Assembly (NCBI GenBank): GCA_900314855.1
Contig: OMWZ01000013.1
Coordinates: forward strand, 1-64,000
Direction of reading: 5' to 3'
DNA from: an uncultured Selenomonadales bacterium
GTDB taxonomy: Bacteria; Bacillota; Negativicutes; Acidaminococcales; Acidaminococcaceae
Length of the DNA stretch: 64,000 nt
Made by a program: the position numbers and the translations under genes. This document shows positions 1-8,750 of the stretch, in pieces. Positions within the stretch are counted from its first letter, which is position 1. Each line of letters starts with the position of its first letter. The notes below the pieces were generated by a model, which saw only the letters and a list, made by a program, of their open reading frames with translations, did not search any database and was not told the DNA's origin.

Positions 1-250
1 TCCCAGCTTCCACCGGTAGGCCACAACGCTGTCATCGTCTCCATATCGGGCAATGGCGATAAAGAAAACAAGGAATCCTATATGTGCCGGATGCCGTTGA
101 ATAGACTACCCCAAAATGCCTGCGGCAGCTTCATGAAGCAGGGGTTCCGGATGTTCAAAGGATTGGGAGCGAAAAGTATGACACTCATCGCAAGTGATAG
201 GACATTCTGTCCCGATAACGTTCAAGCGGATTGCAAGTTGAGCACAAAAA
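1..250. other. Left edge, no supportable gene
   Basis: I see no convincing gene here. A 71-codon open frame on the plus strand (82-297) runs through the terminator hairpin at 251-277 and has no recognisable family features. Minus-strand frames are short and broken by stops. It may be the remnant of a gene or the intergenic space before the next gene to the left. Confidence 0.4.
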
Positions 251-277
251 TAAGGCCGCACCTTTCGTGCGGCCTTA
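246..277 (-). terminator. Rho-independent terminator of tRNA-Ser
   Basis: A perfect 11-bp stem (251-261 with 267-277, 5-base loop) is followed on the minus strand by a run of five T. It lies about 30 bases past the 3' end of the tRNA-Ser gene and points the same way, so it should end that transcript. Confidence 0.9.
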
Positions 278-306
278 TCACTTGCTACTGTCGTTAACTT
301 TTTGGA

Positions 307-394
307 TGGCGGAGAGGGTGGGATTCGAACCCACGGAAGCTTGCGCCTCGCTAGTTTTCAAGACTAGAGCCTTAAACCGCTCGGCCACCTCTCC
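307..394 (-). tRNA. tRNA-Ser (anticodon UGA)
   Basis: Read on the minus strand, the 88-base sequence folds as a class II tRNA with a long variable arm, as expected for serine. The acceptor strands GGAGAGG and CCTCTCC pair, the D region begins TGGCCGAG, the anticodon loop CTTGAAA gives anticodon TGA (reads UCA-type serine codons), and the T loop contains TTCGAAT. The discriminator base is G, and the 3' CCA is encoded. It forms a single-gene transcription unit, with its own promoter at 434-462 and a terminator at 246-277. Confidence 0.97.
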
Positions 395-433
395 GCATGG
401 AACGACCGGACTGCCCGCAGCCGGTCTTTCTCA

Positions 434-462
434 ATTATAGGGAAGATACGGGGGCTTGTCAA
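434..462 (-). promoter_or_regulatory. Consensus sigma-70 promoter of tRNA-Ser
   Basis: On the minus strand TTGACA (457-462) and TATAAT (434-439) are separated by exactly 17 bases, a perfect match to the vegetative consensus. The tRNA 5' end is 40 bases below the -10 box, which leaves a short leader to be processed. Confidence 0.93.
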
Positions 463-498
463 ATCGGGGCTTCTCACCCCAGCGCCCCCTGCCCCGTT

Positions 499-1137
499 TT
501 ATGCCCCCAGCCTGCGTTCCACTTCGGCCAGGATTTCCCGTTCCAGGTCATGGCCCAAATTGCGGCAGTCGCGGAGGCGCGTTTCTGTCTGGGACACAAA
601 GTCCGGATCCGTCACCGTATGGAGATTGGCCTGTACATTGTACGCGGCGACACGCAGGCAGGCACGGGCCAGGATGGCCGAGGCGGCCCCGTCCGTCACG
701 AGCAGGCGGCTGCCCTTGCGAACGACGGTTTCCGCCAGGCGCAGGATGGCGATACAGGTTTCGGACAAACGCAGGGACGCCAGGACGGACAGCTTTCCCG
801 TCCGCTGGAGTTCCGCGTCCCGCGCGTCCTTTTCCGCCTGGGTACTACGGGGCATCCGATAGGCGTCCAGGACGAGGCCGAAGACATCCGCGTCTTCCTG
901 GGCCAGGAGGAGCATTTCCTGTTGGAGTTTTCCAGAACGCGCGATGACGTCCCGCATCTCCTCCTCCACGGCGGCATAGCTCTTTTTACCGACGGTCATG
1001 TGGGCCGTCATGCCGGCCAGGGCGCTGGCCATCGCACCGGTAAAGGCAGCGGCACTGCCGCCGCCCGGAGCCGGTTTCGACGAGTTGAGGTCCTCGACAA
1101 AGCGACGGAAGACCTGCTCGGAATACGGTTCGGTCAT
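499..1137 (-). CDS. Cyclodeaminase (FTCD_C/FchA-like) family protein
   Basis: This 212-residue protein matches the stand-alone cyclodeaminase / methenyl-tetrahydrofolate cyclohydrolase family. Family members act on formimino- or methenyl-tetrahydrofolate in one-carbon metabolism in the cytoplasm. The N-terminal PGGGSAAA motif (around residues 24-31), the Ala-rich helices and the length of about 200 residues are typical. The start is ATG, preceded by AAGGAG ten bases upstream. It is the last gene of the long LPS operon, 17 bases after the nucleotidase-like gene, and has no obvious functional link to LPS. The exact substrate cannot be decided from sequence. No strong terminator follows; a weak GGGG/CCCC hairpin sits at 466-480. 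Confidence 0.85.
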   Translation of the reverse strand: MTEPYSEQVFRRFVEDLNSSKPAPGGGSAAAFTGAMASALAGMTAHMTVGKKSYAAVEEEMRDVIARSGKLQQEMLLLAQEDADVFGLVLDAYRMPRSTQAEKDARDAELQRTGKLSVLASLRLSETCIAILRLAETVVRKGSRLLVTDGAASAILARACLRVAAYNVQANLHTVTDPDFVSQTETRLRDCRNLGHDLEREILAEVERRLGA

Positions 1138-1154
1138 CGTAGGGATTCTCCTTC

Positions 1155-2762
1155 TCAGAATTTCAGCCGGCCGTCTCCCTGATAGTCCAGGGTCTTGGCG
1201 TAACGCAGGAAGAACTTGAAGAAATCCTGTGCCGGGCCCTTGTTCCCGGCATTGGTCAGGTAGCTCAGGTTATAGCCGTCCACGCCTTCCAGCATGCGAG
1301 AGCTGACGGCCACCGTATAGACGGCATCCTGCTGCAGGCCCTGGCCGTTCAGACGTTCCACGGAGGCAAGGCGGGATCCTTCCGCGTTGTTGAGGCGGGC
1401 GGAAACGTGCAGGCCCGAGAAGCGGATCAGCCCCGTACCGGGATTCAGTCCATGTTCCAGGATGGCCCGAATTTGGGAGCCCGTCATCTGCCCGACAATG
1501 ATGTTGTCTTTGTGGGGCATGACTGAGGAAATCGTGCCTTCGTAGACCTCCCCGGCGGGGATGCTGTACTGGAAGGAGCTGCCCGGATAGAGGACAACGT
1601 CACAGTTATAGGCTTGGCGAACCATGTCCGTAAAATATTCGCCCAGGGTCGACTGGCCGCCGGGGTAGTTCGTCAGGGCCGTCAGATTGTCCGCCAGCTT
1701 GGCGCCTTTCGCCTCCGGCTGCGGGGCTTCGTTGACAGGCCTGTTTACGTTCTGGTAGATGCTCGTTTTGGATTTCTTGTCCTGTTTCGCCGTGGGGACA
1801 TAGGACGGGGTCATGGAGCCCAGCCGGGAACCGGTGCCGCTCATGAGGCGGGAATACGTCTTTTCCAGCTTCTTGTCTTCTGTCGAAGGCAGGGCCATGA
1901 TGTCGACGGTTTTCGCCACGCCGACGAGGACCTTCTTGTCCACCCGGTTATAAAGGATATGGATTTGGGCGAGCTGCGTGCCGAAAGGCGCTGCCGCCAC
2001 GACGGGAATGTTTTTGTAGGTACCGCGTACCTCTTTGCCCGTGCCGGCCAGGAAAACGGCATCCACGCCGGTCACCTTGTCCAAGAGGCCCGTGATTTCG
2101 CCGGTAATCTGCTTGTCCCCTATCCCTTCGCCTTTCAGGCTCGTCAGGAGGACGACAATCTTCGCACCGTTGTTGCGCAGTTCATCGACGCACTGCTGGG
2201 CCACCTGGGCGGCAGGAACGACCTGGTAGCCCCTGGCGGCCGCCGGTGCCACCGCATCCTGTCCGACAAGACCGATGACGCCGATAGCGGCGCCAGCCCG
2301 GTTAAAGAGCAGGTACGGTTTATAAGGCGACGCCGTGTTGCCCTGGGCGTCGACGATGTTCGCCGCCAGATAGGCAAAGTACGACGTAGCGGCCTGGTTG
2401 GCAATCTGGTGGGCCTGATACTGGAAGTCGGACGCGCCGGGAACCGTCGCCGAAATCCCCAGGGCATTGAGCATCATGAGGGTCGGATCGCCCATGCGTT
2501 TGTCGTTTTCGTCGAAGCCGGCCAGATTGTTGCCGCCGCCGAAAAAGGCCGTGCCGTACGGATTCTGCTTCAGCAGGCTTTCGCGGACACCGGCCAGGCG
2601 CAAAGCCCCCGGTTCGGTGGCGGAGCCCGTAATGTGGCCGTGGAAGTCATTGACGCCGTACAGGTCGATTTCGGCCAGGGGCTTGATGGGCAGGACATTG
2701 CGGGCCAGCGCCGTCGACGACACGACGAGCAGGGCCAGCAGCAAAAACAGCAGCTTTTTCAT
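1155..2762 (-). CDS. Exported 5'-nucleotidase-like protein with a degenerate metal site
   Basis: This 535-residue protein has a signal peptide (residues 1-20, ending ALA) and the two-domain plan of the UshA/5'-nucleotidase family: an N-terminal metallophosphatase-like domain (about 30-290) and a C-terminal 5_nucleotid_C-like domain (about 350-535). Motif I is kept (NDFHGH, residues 38-43). The other metal-binding motifs are lost: the expected GD motif reads GGGNN (75-79), GNHE reads PGASDF (108-113), and the usual late His motifs read LTSLKG and LAGTGKE. It is probably periplasmic and probably not a normal phosphoesterase. The ATG at 2762 was chosen because AAGGAG lies nine bases upstream; the open frame extends further but reads low-complexity sequence. 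Confidence 0.8.
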   Translation of the reverse strand: MKKLLFLLLALLVVSSTALARNVLPIKPLAEIDLYGVNDFHGHITGSATEPGALRLAGVRESLLKQNPYGTAFFGGGNNLAGFDENDKRMGDPTLMMLNALGISATVPGASDFQYQAHQIANQAATSYFAYLAANIVDAQGNTASPYKPYLLFNRAGAAIGVIGLVGQDAVAPAAARGYQVVPAAQVAQQCVDELRNNGAKIVVLLTSLKGEGIGDKQITGEITGLLDKVTGVDAVFLAGTGKEVRGTYKNIPVVAAAPFGTQLAQIHILYNRVDKKVLVGVAKTVDIMALPSTEDKKLEKTYSRLMSGTGSRLGSMTPSYVPTAKQDKKSKTSIYQNVNRPVNEAPQPEAKGAKLADNLTALTNYPGGQSTLGEYFTDMVRQAYNCDVVLYPGSSFQYSIPAGEVYEGTISSVMPHKDNIIVGQMTGSQIRAILEHGLNPGTGLIRFSGLHVSARLNNAEGSRLASVERLNGQGLQQDAVYTVAVSSRMLEGVDGYNLSYLTNAGNKGPAQDFFKFFLRYAKTLDYQGDGRLKF

Positions 2763-2818
2763 AGAGTGCATCTCCTTCTTCCGATAACAGGATTGGGGTA
2801 CGGGTTGCGACAGCGGGG

Positions 2819-3283
2819 CTACTCCCCGCGGGACAGGGAGGCCAGGTAGCGGCGCACCTGGACGACGGCGGCATAGCCGTCCAAAGGTTCCGGCGGCACC
2901 TGGAGGCCCAGGGGGACCAGGCGGCGCCACCCACGCGGCGGATGGAGTTTCCAGTAAAGACGGCGGGCCTCTTCCGTCGAATGGGCCTCGCCGATTTCAT
3001 GCCAGGACACGCCCGGCAGCAGCTCCTGCAGCAGCTTCCGCACGGGAGCGCTGTAAGTGCCGTTGCCGATGACGCCGCCGGCCAGGACGGCGCGCAGGCC
3101 CCAAATGTTCCGGACGCCCAGTTCCCTTTCCAGCCAGGCCGGTAGGTCTTTCCGCAGGCCTGCCGTGCGCAGGACGCACTGACTCCGCAGGGACCCGTCG
3201 GCCCGCACGAGAGCGGCGCCGGTCTTGCCGCGGCCCGGGTCGATGCCCAGGTACAGGGATTCCTTGACCGTATCGTTCTTCAT
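2819..3283 (-). CDS. YqgF/RuvX-like RNase H-fold protein
   Basis: This 154-residue cytoplasmic protein has the RNase H-fold signature shared by RuvC and YqgF/RuvX. GIDPG near residue 13 carries the first acidic residue (D15), a central EIGEAHSTEEA segment resembles the YqgF DER-x-TS-x-EA motif, and a late LDGYAA carries the last Asp. Relatives are Holliday junction resolvases or pre-16S rRNA nucleases. It is divergent, so the actual substrate is unknown. The ATG at 3283 has GGAGG five bases upstream; a GTG six bases earlier overlaps that ribosome site. It lies 12 bases after the DUF3084 gene, in the LPS operon. Confidence 0.7.
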   Translation of the reverse strand: MKNDTVKESLYLGIDPGRGKTGAALVRADGSLRSQCVLRTAGLRKDLPAWLERELGVRNIWGLRAVLAGGVIGNGTYSAPVRKLLQELLPGVSWHEIGEAHSTEEARRLYWKLHPPRGWRRLVPLGLQVPPEPLDGYAAVVQVRRYLASLSRGE

Positions 3284-3295
3284 GGGCACCTCCGG

Positions 3296-4516
3296 TCACC
3301 AGCGCCGGACGGATTCATCCACGGAGGCCACTTTCTCCACTTCCAGGCGAAGCTGCACAGGGCCGGCCGTCCGGATGTCGCTGTCCGCATAGGCCGTCAG
3401 CATGACCTGTCCGCCCAGATGGCGCATCTTTTCCTGGATTTCCACCACCGTAATGGCGCTGATATTCCCCACCTTCCCTGTCATGGGATCCGGCAGGACG
3501 CCGGCTTCGACGGACACATGGTTGATTTCCTGCAGATAGTTCAGCAGGATTTCTTCCGCCGTCGTATCCTTGTTGGCGACATTCAGGACCTTCTGGTATA
3601 CGACCTGATCCTTGGCATAAACCAATTTGTTGGGAATGACTTCGAACTGACAGACTACCGGCTGCCCCACGACGGTATTCGCCAGGGAACGGACGCGGAC
3701 CAGGACCTGCCCCTTATAGCCTGCCAGCTGCTTCCGGACAGATTCATATTCGCTCCGGGGCACCCAGATGAGTTCGATTTTCTCCTTCGAGTCGACGCCA
3801 ATATGATTCAGGGCGGCGTTGTTGGCCGACTCAAGGAGCCACCGCATCTGGTTTTCGTTTTCCTCGTTCGAACGGCCGCCTTCGAGGACGCCGTTGAAGA
3901 CGACTTCGCCGCTGCGATAGACGAGCTGGCCTTCGCGCATATGGATGAGCCCCTCATTGAGAAGCTTCGTGCGCTCTTGCAGCTTGGCGATTTCGCGATC
4001 CAGTTCGTCCCGGGCCGCCTGAAGTCCCTTGACCTCTTCCCGGGCCGCCACCAGCTGTCCCTGCGTCGCCTCGAACTGGAGCCGCGCCGCCTTCAGGCTG
4101 TGTTCGGCGGACTGGCGGCTTTCCTCTGCCTGGAGCCGCGCCGCGTCGGCCTCTTTGATCTTGCGGTCCAGGGACGCGATTGCTTCGTTTTTATTTTTCA
4201 GGGTCGCCTGGAGGGATGCGTACTCTTCCCGGGCGGCCTTGCTCTCCGCATTGAGCGTGCGCAGCTGGTTCTGGAGCCGTTCCATGCCGAACAGGGCCGT
4301 GCGGGCGCTGTTGGACGAGGCGGCGAGGATCAGGACGGAAAACAGGGAAATGAGCATTCCCGAAAGGACCGTCAGCAGGACCGATGTCTTGTGGGGCCGA
4401 AGGCCGAAGATGGTCAATTTCTTTTTGCCGATCTTGCTGCCCAGCTTATCAGCGATATAGGCGATGGCACCACCCATTAGCGCGAGCAGAATCATCAGAC
4501 GGATGCCAAACAACAC
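3296..4516 (-). CDS. DUF3084 membrane protein with coiled coil
   Basis: This 406-residue protein has two N-terminal membrane segments (about 7-24 and 45-67), then a long charged coiled coil (about 75-195), then a mixed alpha/beta C-terminal domain. This is the architecture of the DUF3084 family, found next to lpt genes in Negativicutes and also in cyanobacteria. Its role is unknown. Its place directly after the Lpt permease suggests an envelope function, with the C-terminal part outside the cytoplasm or spanning the periplasm (inference). The start is GTG at 4516 with AGGGGG eight bases upstream. Confidence 0.75.
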   Translation of the reverse strand: MLFGIRLMILLALMGGAIAYIADKLGSKIGKKKLTIFGLRPHKTSVLLTVLSGMLISLFSVLILAASSNSARTALFGMERLQNQLRTLNAESKAAREEYASLQATLKNKNEAIASLDRKIKEADAARLQAEESRQSAEHSLKAARLQFEATQGQLVAAREEVKGLQAARDELDREIAKLQERTKLLNEGLIHMREGQLVYRSGEVVFNGVLEGGRSNEENENQMRWLLESANNAALNHIGVDSKEKIELIWVPRSEYESVRKQLAGYKGQVLVRVRSLANTVVGQPVVCQFEVIPNKLVYAKDQVVYQKVLNVANKDTTAEEILLNYLQEINHVSVEAGVLPDPMTGKVGNISAITVVEIQEKMRHLGGQVMLTAYADSDIRTAGPVQLRLEVEKVASVDESVRRW

Positions 4517-4574
4517 CGGAGGTGCCCCCTTTCTTCAGAGTAATGGGTAGAAACAAGAGGAGGAAACGGGCCGC

Positions 4575-5666
4575 TCAGTAGTTGGTCCGTTTCAAGAGGA
4601 AGATTCCCGCAACCAGGCAAATCAGGTTCGAGGACATGGCCGCCAGGGGGGCCGGAATAACGCCGCCCTTGCCAAGGCCCGTCGTAAAGGCTATGATGCC
4701 ATAGTAGACAAAAATGACGATGACGCTCATCCCCAGTCCGATGGACGACCCGCTCCGCTGGCGCTGCGTGCCCAGGGGGGCGCCCAGGAGGGCAAAGACG
4801 AAGCTCGCCAGGGGAATGGCGAAACGCATATAGATCTCGGTCCAATAATACGACGTAGGCTGATGCTGCCGTTCGAGGACCGCAATGTATCCCTTCAGTT
4901 CACCCAGGGTCATTTCATCGGCATCTTTCTGCTCCAGGCTCACTTCCCGCGGCTTCGCGTTCAGGGGAATCACCTGCTGCGTGAAGGACGCCTTGCTCGT
5001 AATGCCTTCCTTGTCGTCGAGGCTGTAGACCGTCCCCTTGTCCATGACCCACTTGTCCCCTTCCCAGGTCGCCTTGTCGGCCGTCTGGACGCGGACCAGC
5101 CTGTTGTTCTGGAATTCCTCGATAGTTACCTTGTCCAGGATGCCGGTCTTCTCGTCAAAGGAGCGGGCATAGGTGATGCGCTGCGTGGAGCCTTTCAGCA
5201 TCTTGATGACCACGTGCTCCTGCGTGCGCGGCTTCGTGTTGCCCCGGATTTCCTGCGTCAGGATCCGGCGCTGTTCCGCGTTGCACGGCGGCACGACCTT
5301 TTCCGCCCAGATGACAGAAAACATGCTCACGACAAACCCCACGACGAGGACCGGCGCCACAATCCGATAGTAGCTGACGCCGCCGGATTTCATGGCCACG
5401 ATCTCGCTGCTGGACGACAGTTTGCCGAAAGCCATGAGCGTAGCCAAAAGCATGGACATAGGGAACGTGTAATTGATGACCTGCGGCAGGCTGTACGCAA
5501 AAAGACGCGCCACGGTCCACAAAGGGGCGTTGTACGTCGTAATGTACTGGACGATTTTGAACAGCATGCTGCTGGCAATGAATATGCTGGAGAAGGAGGC
5601 GATGCCAAAGACGAAGGGATAGAGCAGTTCCTTCAGCACATATTTATCCAATAAACGAATGTGCAT
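4575..5666 (-). CDS. lptF: LPS export permease, LptF/LptG family
   Basis: This 363-residue inner-membrane protein of the YjgP/YjgQ family has three N-terminal membrane segments, a periplasmic beta-jellyroll region (about 140-270) and three C-terminal membrane segments. It is the permease that, with LptB, extracts LPS from the inner membrane and passes it to LptC/LptA. Proteobacteria use an LptF/LptG pair. Only one gene of the family is present here, so it may work as a homodimer (inference), or a second gene lies elsewhere. The start ATG at 5666 is preceded by GAGGAAAG, which overlaps the stop codon of lptB. The symbol lptF is by family; lptG is equally possible. Confidence 0.88.
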   Translation of the reverse strand: MHIRLLDKYVLKELLYPFVFGIASFSSIFIASSMLFKIVQYITTYNAPLWTVARLFAYSLPQVINYTFPMSMLLATLMAFGKLSSSSEIVAMKSGGVSYYRIVAPVLVVGFVVSMFSVIWAEKVVPPCNAEQRRILTQEIRGNTKPRTQEHVVIKMLKGSTQRITYARSFDEKTGILDKVTIEEFQNNRLVRVQTADKATWEGDKWVMDKGTVYSLDDKEGITSKASFTQQVIPLNAKPREVSLEQKDADEMTLGELKGYIAVLERQHQPTSYYWTEIYMRFAIPLASFVFALLGAPLGTQRQRSGSSIGLGMSVIVIFVYYGIIAFTTGLGKGGVIPAPLAAMSSNLICLVAGIFLLKRTNY

Positions 5667-5676
5667 CTCTTTCCTC

Positions 5677-6396
5677 CTACATCTTGAAGTTTTCGCCGAG
5701 GTAATACTTCTTCGCGACAGGATTGTTGGCAATGTCCTCGCTGCTCCCGTGGATTAGGATTTTGCCTTCGGCCAGGATATATGCCCTGTCGACAATACTC
5801 AGGGTTTCGCGCACATTGTGGTCCGTAATGAGGACGCCGATGCCACGGCGCGCCAAGTGCGCCACCATTCCCTGGATGTCCCCGACCGCCAGGGGATCAA
5901 TGCCGGCGAAGGGTTCGTCCAGCAGGATGAACGCCGGGTCCGTCGCCAGGGCGCGGGCGATTTCCACGCGGCGCCGTTCGCCGCCGGACAAGGCCGTTCC
6001 CTTGCTGTGGCGGATATGATCGATGCGGAATTCCTCAATCAGGCTGTTCATCTTGGCGACCTGTTCCTCGTGGGAAAGGTCCGTCGTCTCCAGGATGGCC
6101 ATGAGGTTTTCCTCGACGGTCATCTTGCGGAAAATGGAAGCTTCCTGCGGCAGGTAGCCGATGCCCTTGCGGGCCCGTTCCGCCATGGTATACTGGCTGA
6201 TATCCTCGCCGTCCAGCAGGACCTGGCCGCCGTCGGGCTTCGCGATGCCGACGACCATGTAGAAGGTCGTCGTCTTCCCGGCGCCGTTCGGGCCCAGCAG
6301 GCCCACTACATGCCCCTGGTCCACGTTGATGCTCACGTCGTCGACAACGCGGCGGTCCCCGTAGACCTTGACGAGGTTCTTCGTTTCGATAATCAC
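5677..6396 (-). CDS. lptB: LPS export ABC transporter ATPase LptB
   Basis: This 239-residue cytoplasmic ABC ATPase energises LPS extraction. Visible motifs are Walker A GPNGAGKT (residues 35-42), signature LSGGERRRVEIARAL, Walker B FILLDEPF and a switch His in ITDHN. The length and sequence are typical of LptB rather than of other ABC ATPases. Its start codon overlaps the lptA stop (ATGA), and lptF follows after 10 bases, so lptC-lptA-lptB-lptF are translationally coupled. Confidence 0.95.
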   Translation of the reverse strand: MIIETKNLVKVYGDRRVVDDVSINVDQGHVVGLLGPNGAGKTTTFYMVVGIAKPDGGQVLLDGEDISQYTMAERARKGIGYLPQEASIFRKMTVEENLMAILETTDLSHEEQVAKMNSLIEEFRIDHIRHSKGTALSGGERRRVEIARALATDPAFILLDEPFAGIDPLAVGDIQGMVAHLARRGIGVLITDHNVRETLSIVDRAYILAEGKILIHGSSEDIANNPVAKKYYLGENFKM

Positions 6397-7265
6397 GCTT
6401 TTATCTCCTCCGCCTGTTCCAGCTGCGTCTTGATATTCGGCGACGGATTCACGCCATGCCCATCCCGGGCCATGGCCGTCGCGCCGCTGCCGAAGGCCGC
6501 GTTTTGGATCGGCTTCTCTGTTTGAGGATAGTAGACGATGCGGACGTTCCCCTGAGCCGTCGTGCGGCTGTGCTGCGTATTGGTGTCCGTAATCCGCAGG
6601 CGGTTGCCCGTCACAGTATTGCCATCCTGCGTCGCCCGGGCGTTGCCGATGAGTTCCACGTACCCGCCGCCGGCCATTCCATACACGGCCGCGTCGCCGG
6701 ACCCTGTCATGTTCTGCGGCACATTGGCCAGCCGCACCCCGCCAGTGGCGTTGGCCACCTTGCTCTGCGTGTTGTACGTGATCTTGCCGGCCGTCAGCCA
6801 GCTCCCGTCCGCCGCGTCGAGGCGGGCCGAACCGCCTATGGTTTCGGCGAACTTCGTATCGTCGTGGTAATCCACCCGCGGGGCCGTCAGGGTCTTGTCG
6901 GCATTCGTCAGACGGGCGTTGCCCACGGCAGAGATGTATTTGTCATTATAAAGGATCAATTCCGCGCTCTGCAGGTGCTGCCCGTTCCGATCCGCCACGA
7001 CGCCGCCGAAAAGGCGGCCGCTCTTCGTCTTGCTGTTGAAGGTCGCACCGCCCTGGGCGACCGCCGTGCCCTGGTCGTCACGGAGCGTCGTCACGCCGGT
7101 CGTCTTGCCGTCGCCGGTCTTCATGTCATATTCCACGACATCCGCGTCCACGCTGTACGATCCTGCCGCGGCGTACCCCGCGTGATGCCCCTGCAGGGGG
7201 AAGACCAGGGATGCCGCCGCCAAGGCCAGTGCCAGGGCGGGTTTTCCGAACTTATTCTTCTGCAT
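6393..7265 (-). CDS. lptA: Periplasmic LPS transport protein LptA (OstA family)
   Basis: This 290-residue exported protein has a signal peptide (residues 1-33 or so, ending GYAAA) followed by repeated beta-strands of the OstA/LptA jellyroll type. LptA forms the periplasmic bridge that carries LPS from LptC to the outer-membrane translocon. It is longer than E. coli LptA (about 185 residues), so it may form a longer bridge segment by itself. The ATG at 7265 has GAGGAGGT six bases upstream, inside the end of lptC, which it overlaps by 14 bases. Confidence 0.88.
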   Translation of the reverse strand: MQKNKFGKPALALALAAASLVFPLQGHHAGYAAAGSYSVDADVVEYDMKTGDGKTTGVTTLRDDQGTAVAQGGATFNSKTKSGRLFGGVVADRNGQHLQSAELILYNDKYISAVGNARLTNADKTLTAPRVDYHDDTKFAETIGGSARLDAADGSWLTAGKITYNTQSKVANATGGVRLANVPQNMTGSGDAAVYGMAGGGYVELIGNARATQDGNTVTGNRLRITDTNTQHSRTTAQGNVRIVYYPQTEKPIQNAAFGSGATAMARDGHGVNPSPNIKTQLEQAEEIKA

Positions 7266-7821
7266 AATGACCTCCTCGTTCCACATGGGCCTTTTCCGAC
7301 AATTTGAAATGTTCCAGCTTGCTCGTCGTTTCCAACTTGCCGCCGGTGGCGAGCATATCGTCCTTGACGACGCGGATGTCCCCTTCGGCCGTCAGGATAT
7401 CCCCTTTCTGCTTCCATTCCACCTTTTGGGCCTTTAGGAAGCCCCCGCTCTTCAACCGGGCCCGGACACCTTCGTCCAGGGAGAAATCGTTGTTTTTCAG
7501 CTGGATATTCCCGCCTTTCGCCTGGACGTGCAGCTCGTCGCCGTCCTCCAGGTATACCGTGCCCTCCAGGTCTTTCGCCTGGATCCGGGTTTCATCAACC
7601 TGGGCCGCCTCCCCGACCTGGAGACGCCAGAGCAGTTTTCCCTTTTCCTTGCGTTCCAGGACCGTATGATGGATCGTGGCCCGGACCCCGTCGGACAACT
7701 TTCCCTTGTCCGCCGGCTTCGGCATCTCGGCCCCCAGGAAGAGCCAGGCAAAGAGGAGCGCCACGACAGCCAGCCCCGCCGCGATGGCGAGAATCAGGTT
7801 CTTGTGTTCCTTGAAATTCAT
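7252..7821 (-). CDS. lptC: LPS export protein LptC
   Basis: This 189-residue protein has one N-terminal membrane anchor (about 8-31) and a periplasmic beta-rich domain of LptC type. LptC receives LPS from the LptBF permease and hands it to LptA. The match rests on size, topology and context: it sits between lpxL and lptA, overlapping both (4 bases with lpxL as ATGA, 14 bases with lptA). Confidence 0.88.
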   Translation of the reverse strand: MNFKEHKNLILAIAAGLAVVALLFAWLFLGAEMPKPADKGKLSDGVRATIHHTVLERKEKGKLLWRLQVGEAAQVDETRIQAKDLEGTVYLEDGDELHVQAKGGNIQLKNNDFSLDEGVRARLKSGGFLKAQKVEWKQKGDILTAEGDIRVVKDDMLATGGKLETTSKLEHFKLSEKAHVERGGHYAEE

Positions 7822-8750
7822 GCTTTTCCGTCCTCCGTAGCCGCCTTCGCCGCCTGCTTTTCCTGCCGGCGCCGCATGGCTTCCTCATACGGCGTGTTCC
7901 AGCGGTGCTGGAACCAGAGCCAGTTTTCCGGATACTCCCGGATGATTTCTTCGACAGCCTCGGTCATCCGCCGGGTCAGCCGCACATCGTCCGCTTCGGG
8001 ATGCCCCGTATCCTCGTAATAGAAAGGCTCCCGGACAAAGACCTGGTGCCCGTACCCGTCCGGCTTGCGGACGATGAAGATCGGGATGCACGGCGCCTTG
8101 AACTTTTTGGCAAAGTACGCCGGTCCCGTCGGGGTCGACGCCATCTTGCCCAGGAAGGGGACGAAAATGCCGTCGTAGCCGCCGTCCTGGTCCGCGATGA
8201 GGCCCAGCATACGGCCTTTGCGCATGGCCCGGACACAGCCGAAGATCTCGCTCGTGCCGCGGGCGAAGATTTCCTGCCCGGCGCCACGGCGCAATTCATT
8301 CATAAAGTCGGAATAGACACGGTTCGGCTGCGGTTTTTCCACGGCGCTCATGGGAAACCCGTTCAGCGCCAGGGCTGCCCCAAGCCATTCCCAGTTATCC
8401 ATATGGCAGGCCAGGAGGACCACGCCTTTTTTCTCTTGCAAGGCTTCCCAGAGGATTTCCGGGTGGTCGAACGTTACCAGCCCGCGGATGTTATCCCGGT
8501 TCAAAGCCGGGAGATACAGCATTTCCAGGACCGTAATGCCCAGATTGACGAACAACTTCTTAATCGTCTCCCGCGCCTGTTCCTCGCTGTATCCCAGGCG
8601 CTCGCGGATGGTCTGTTCCGCGCGGACACGCTGCTTTTTCGCAACGCGCCAGTAAAGATGTCCCAGCCCCCGGCCGATGTGCACCAGCAGCTTGTAGGGG
8701 GTGTGGGAACAGAGCCAGCTCAATGCCTTGAGGACTGTGTATAGCATCAT
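7818..8750 (-). CDS. lpxL: Lipid A late acyltransferase, LpxL/HtrB family (paralogue 1)
   Basis: This 310-residue protein has an N-terminal membrane-associating segment and the LpxL/LpxM catalytic motif HX4E (H116, E121). It should transfer a secondary acyl chain to Kdo-lipid A or its precursor at the inner membrane. The last 25 residues are charged and Ala-rich. The start ATG overlaps the kdsC stop (ATGA) and its stop overlaps the lptC start. A second paralogue lies at 20753-21637. Which one acylates which position cannot be told from sequence. Confidence 0.9.
   Translation of the reverse strand: MMLYTVLKALSWLCSHTPYKLLVHIGRGLGHLYWRVAKKQRVRAEQTIRERLGYSEEQARETIKKLFVNLGITVLEMLYLPALNRDNIRGLVTFDHPEILWEALQEKKGVVLLACHMDNWEWLGAALALNGFPMSAVEKPQPNRVYSDFMNELRRGAGQEIFARGTSEIFGCVRAMRKGRMLGLIADQDGGYDGIFVPFLGKMASTPTGPAYFAKKFKAPCIPIFIVRKPDGYGHQVFVREPFYYEDTGHPEADDVRLTRRMTEAVEEIIREYPENWLWFQHRWNTPYEEAMRRRQEKQAAKAATEDGKA

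Noticed and set aside
82-297. A 71-codon plus-strand frame at the left edge
   Set aside because: It reads through the tRNA terminator hairpin and ends just before the tRNA; there is no family similarity and no good ribosome site.
466-480. Small GGGG/CCCC hairpin after the cyclodeaminase gene
   Set aside because: A four-pair stem with only a short T-containing tail is too weak to call as the terminator of the LPS operon.
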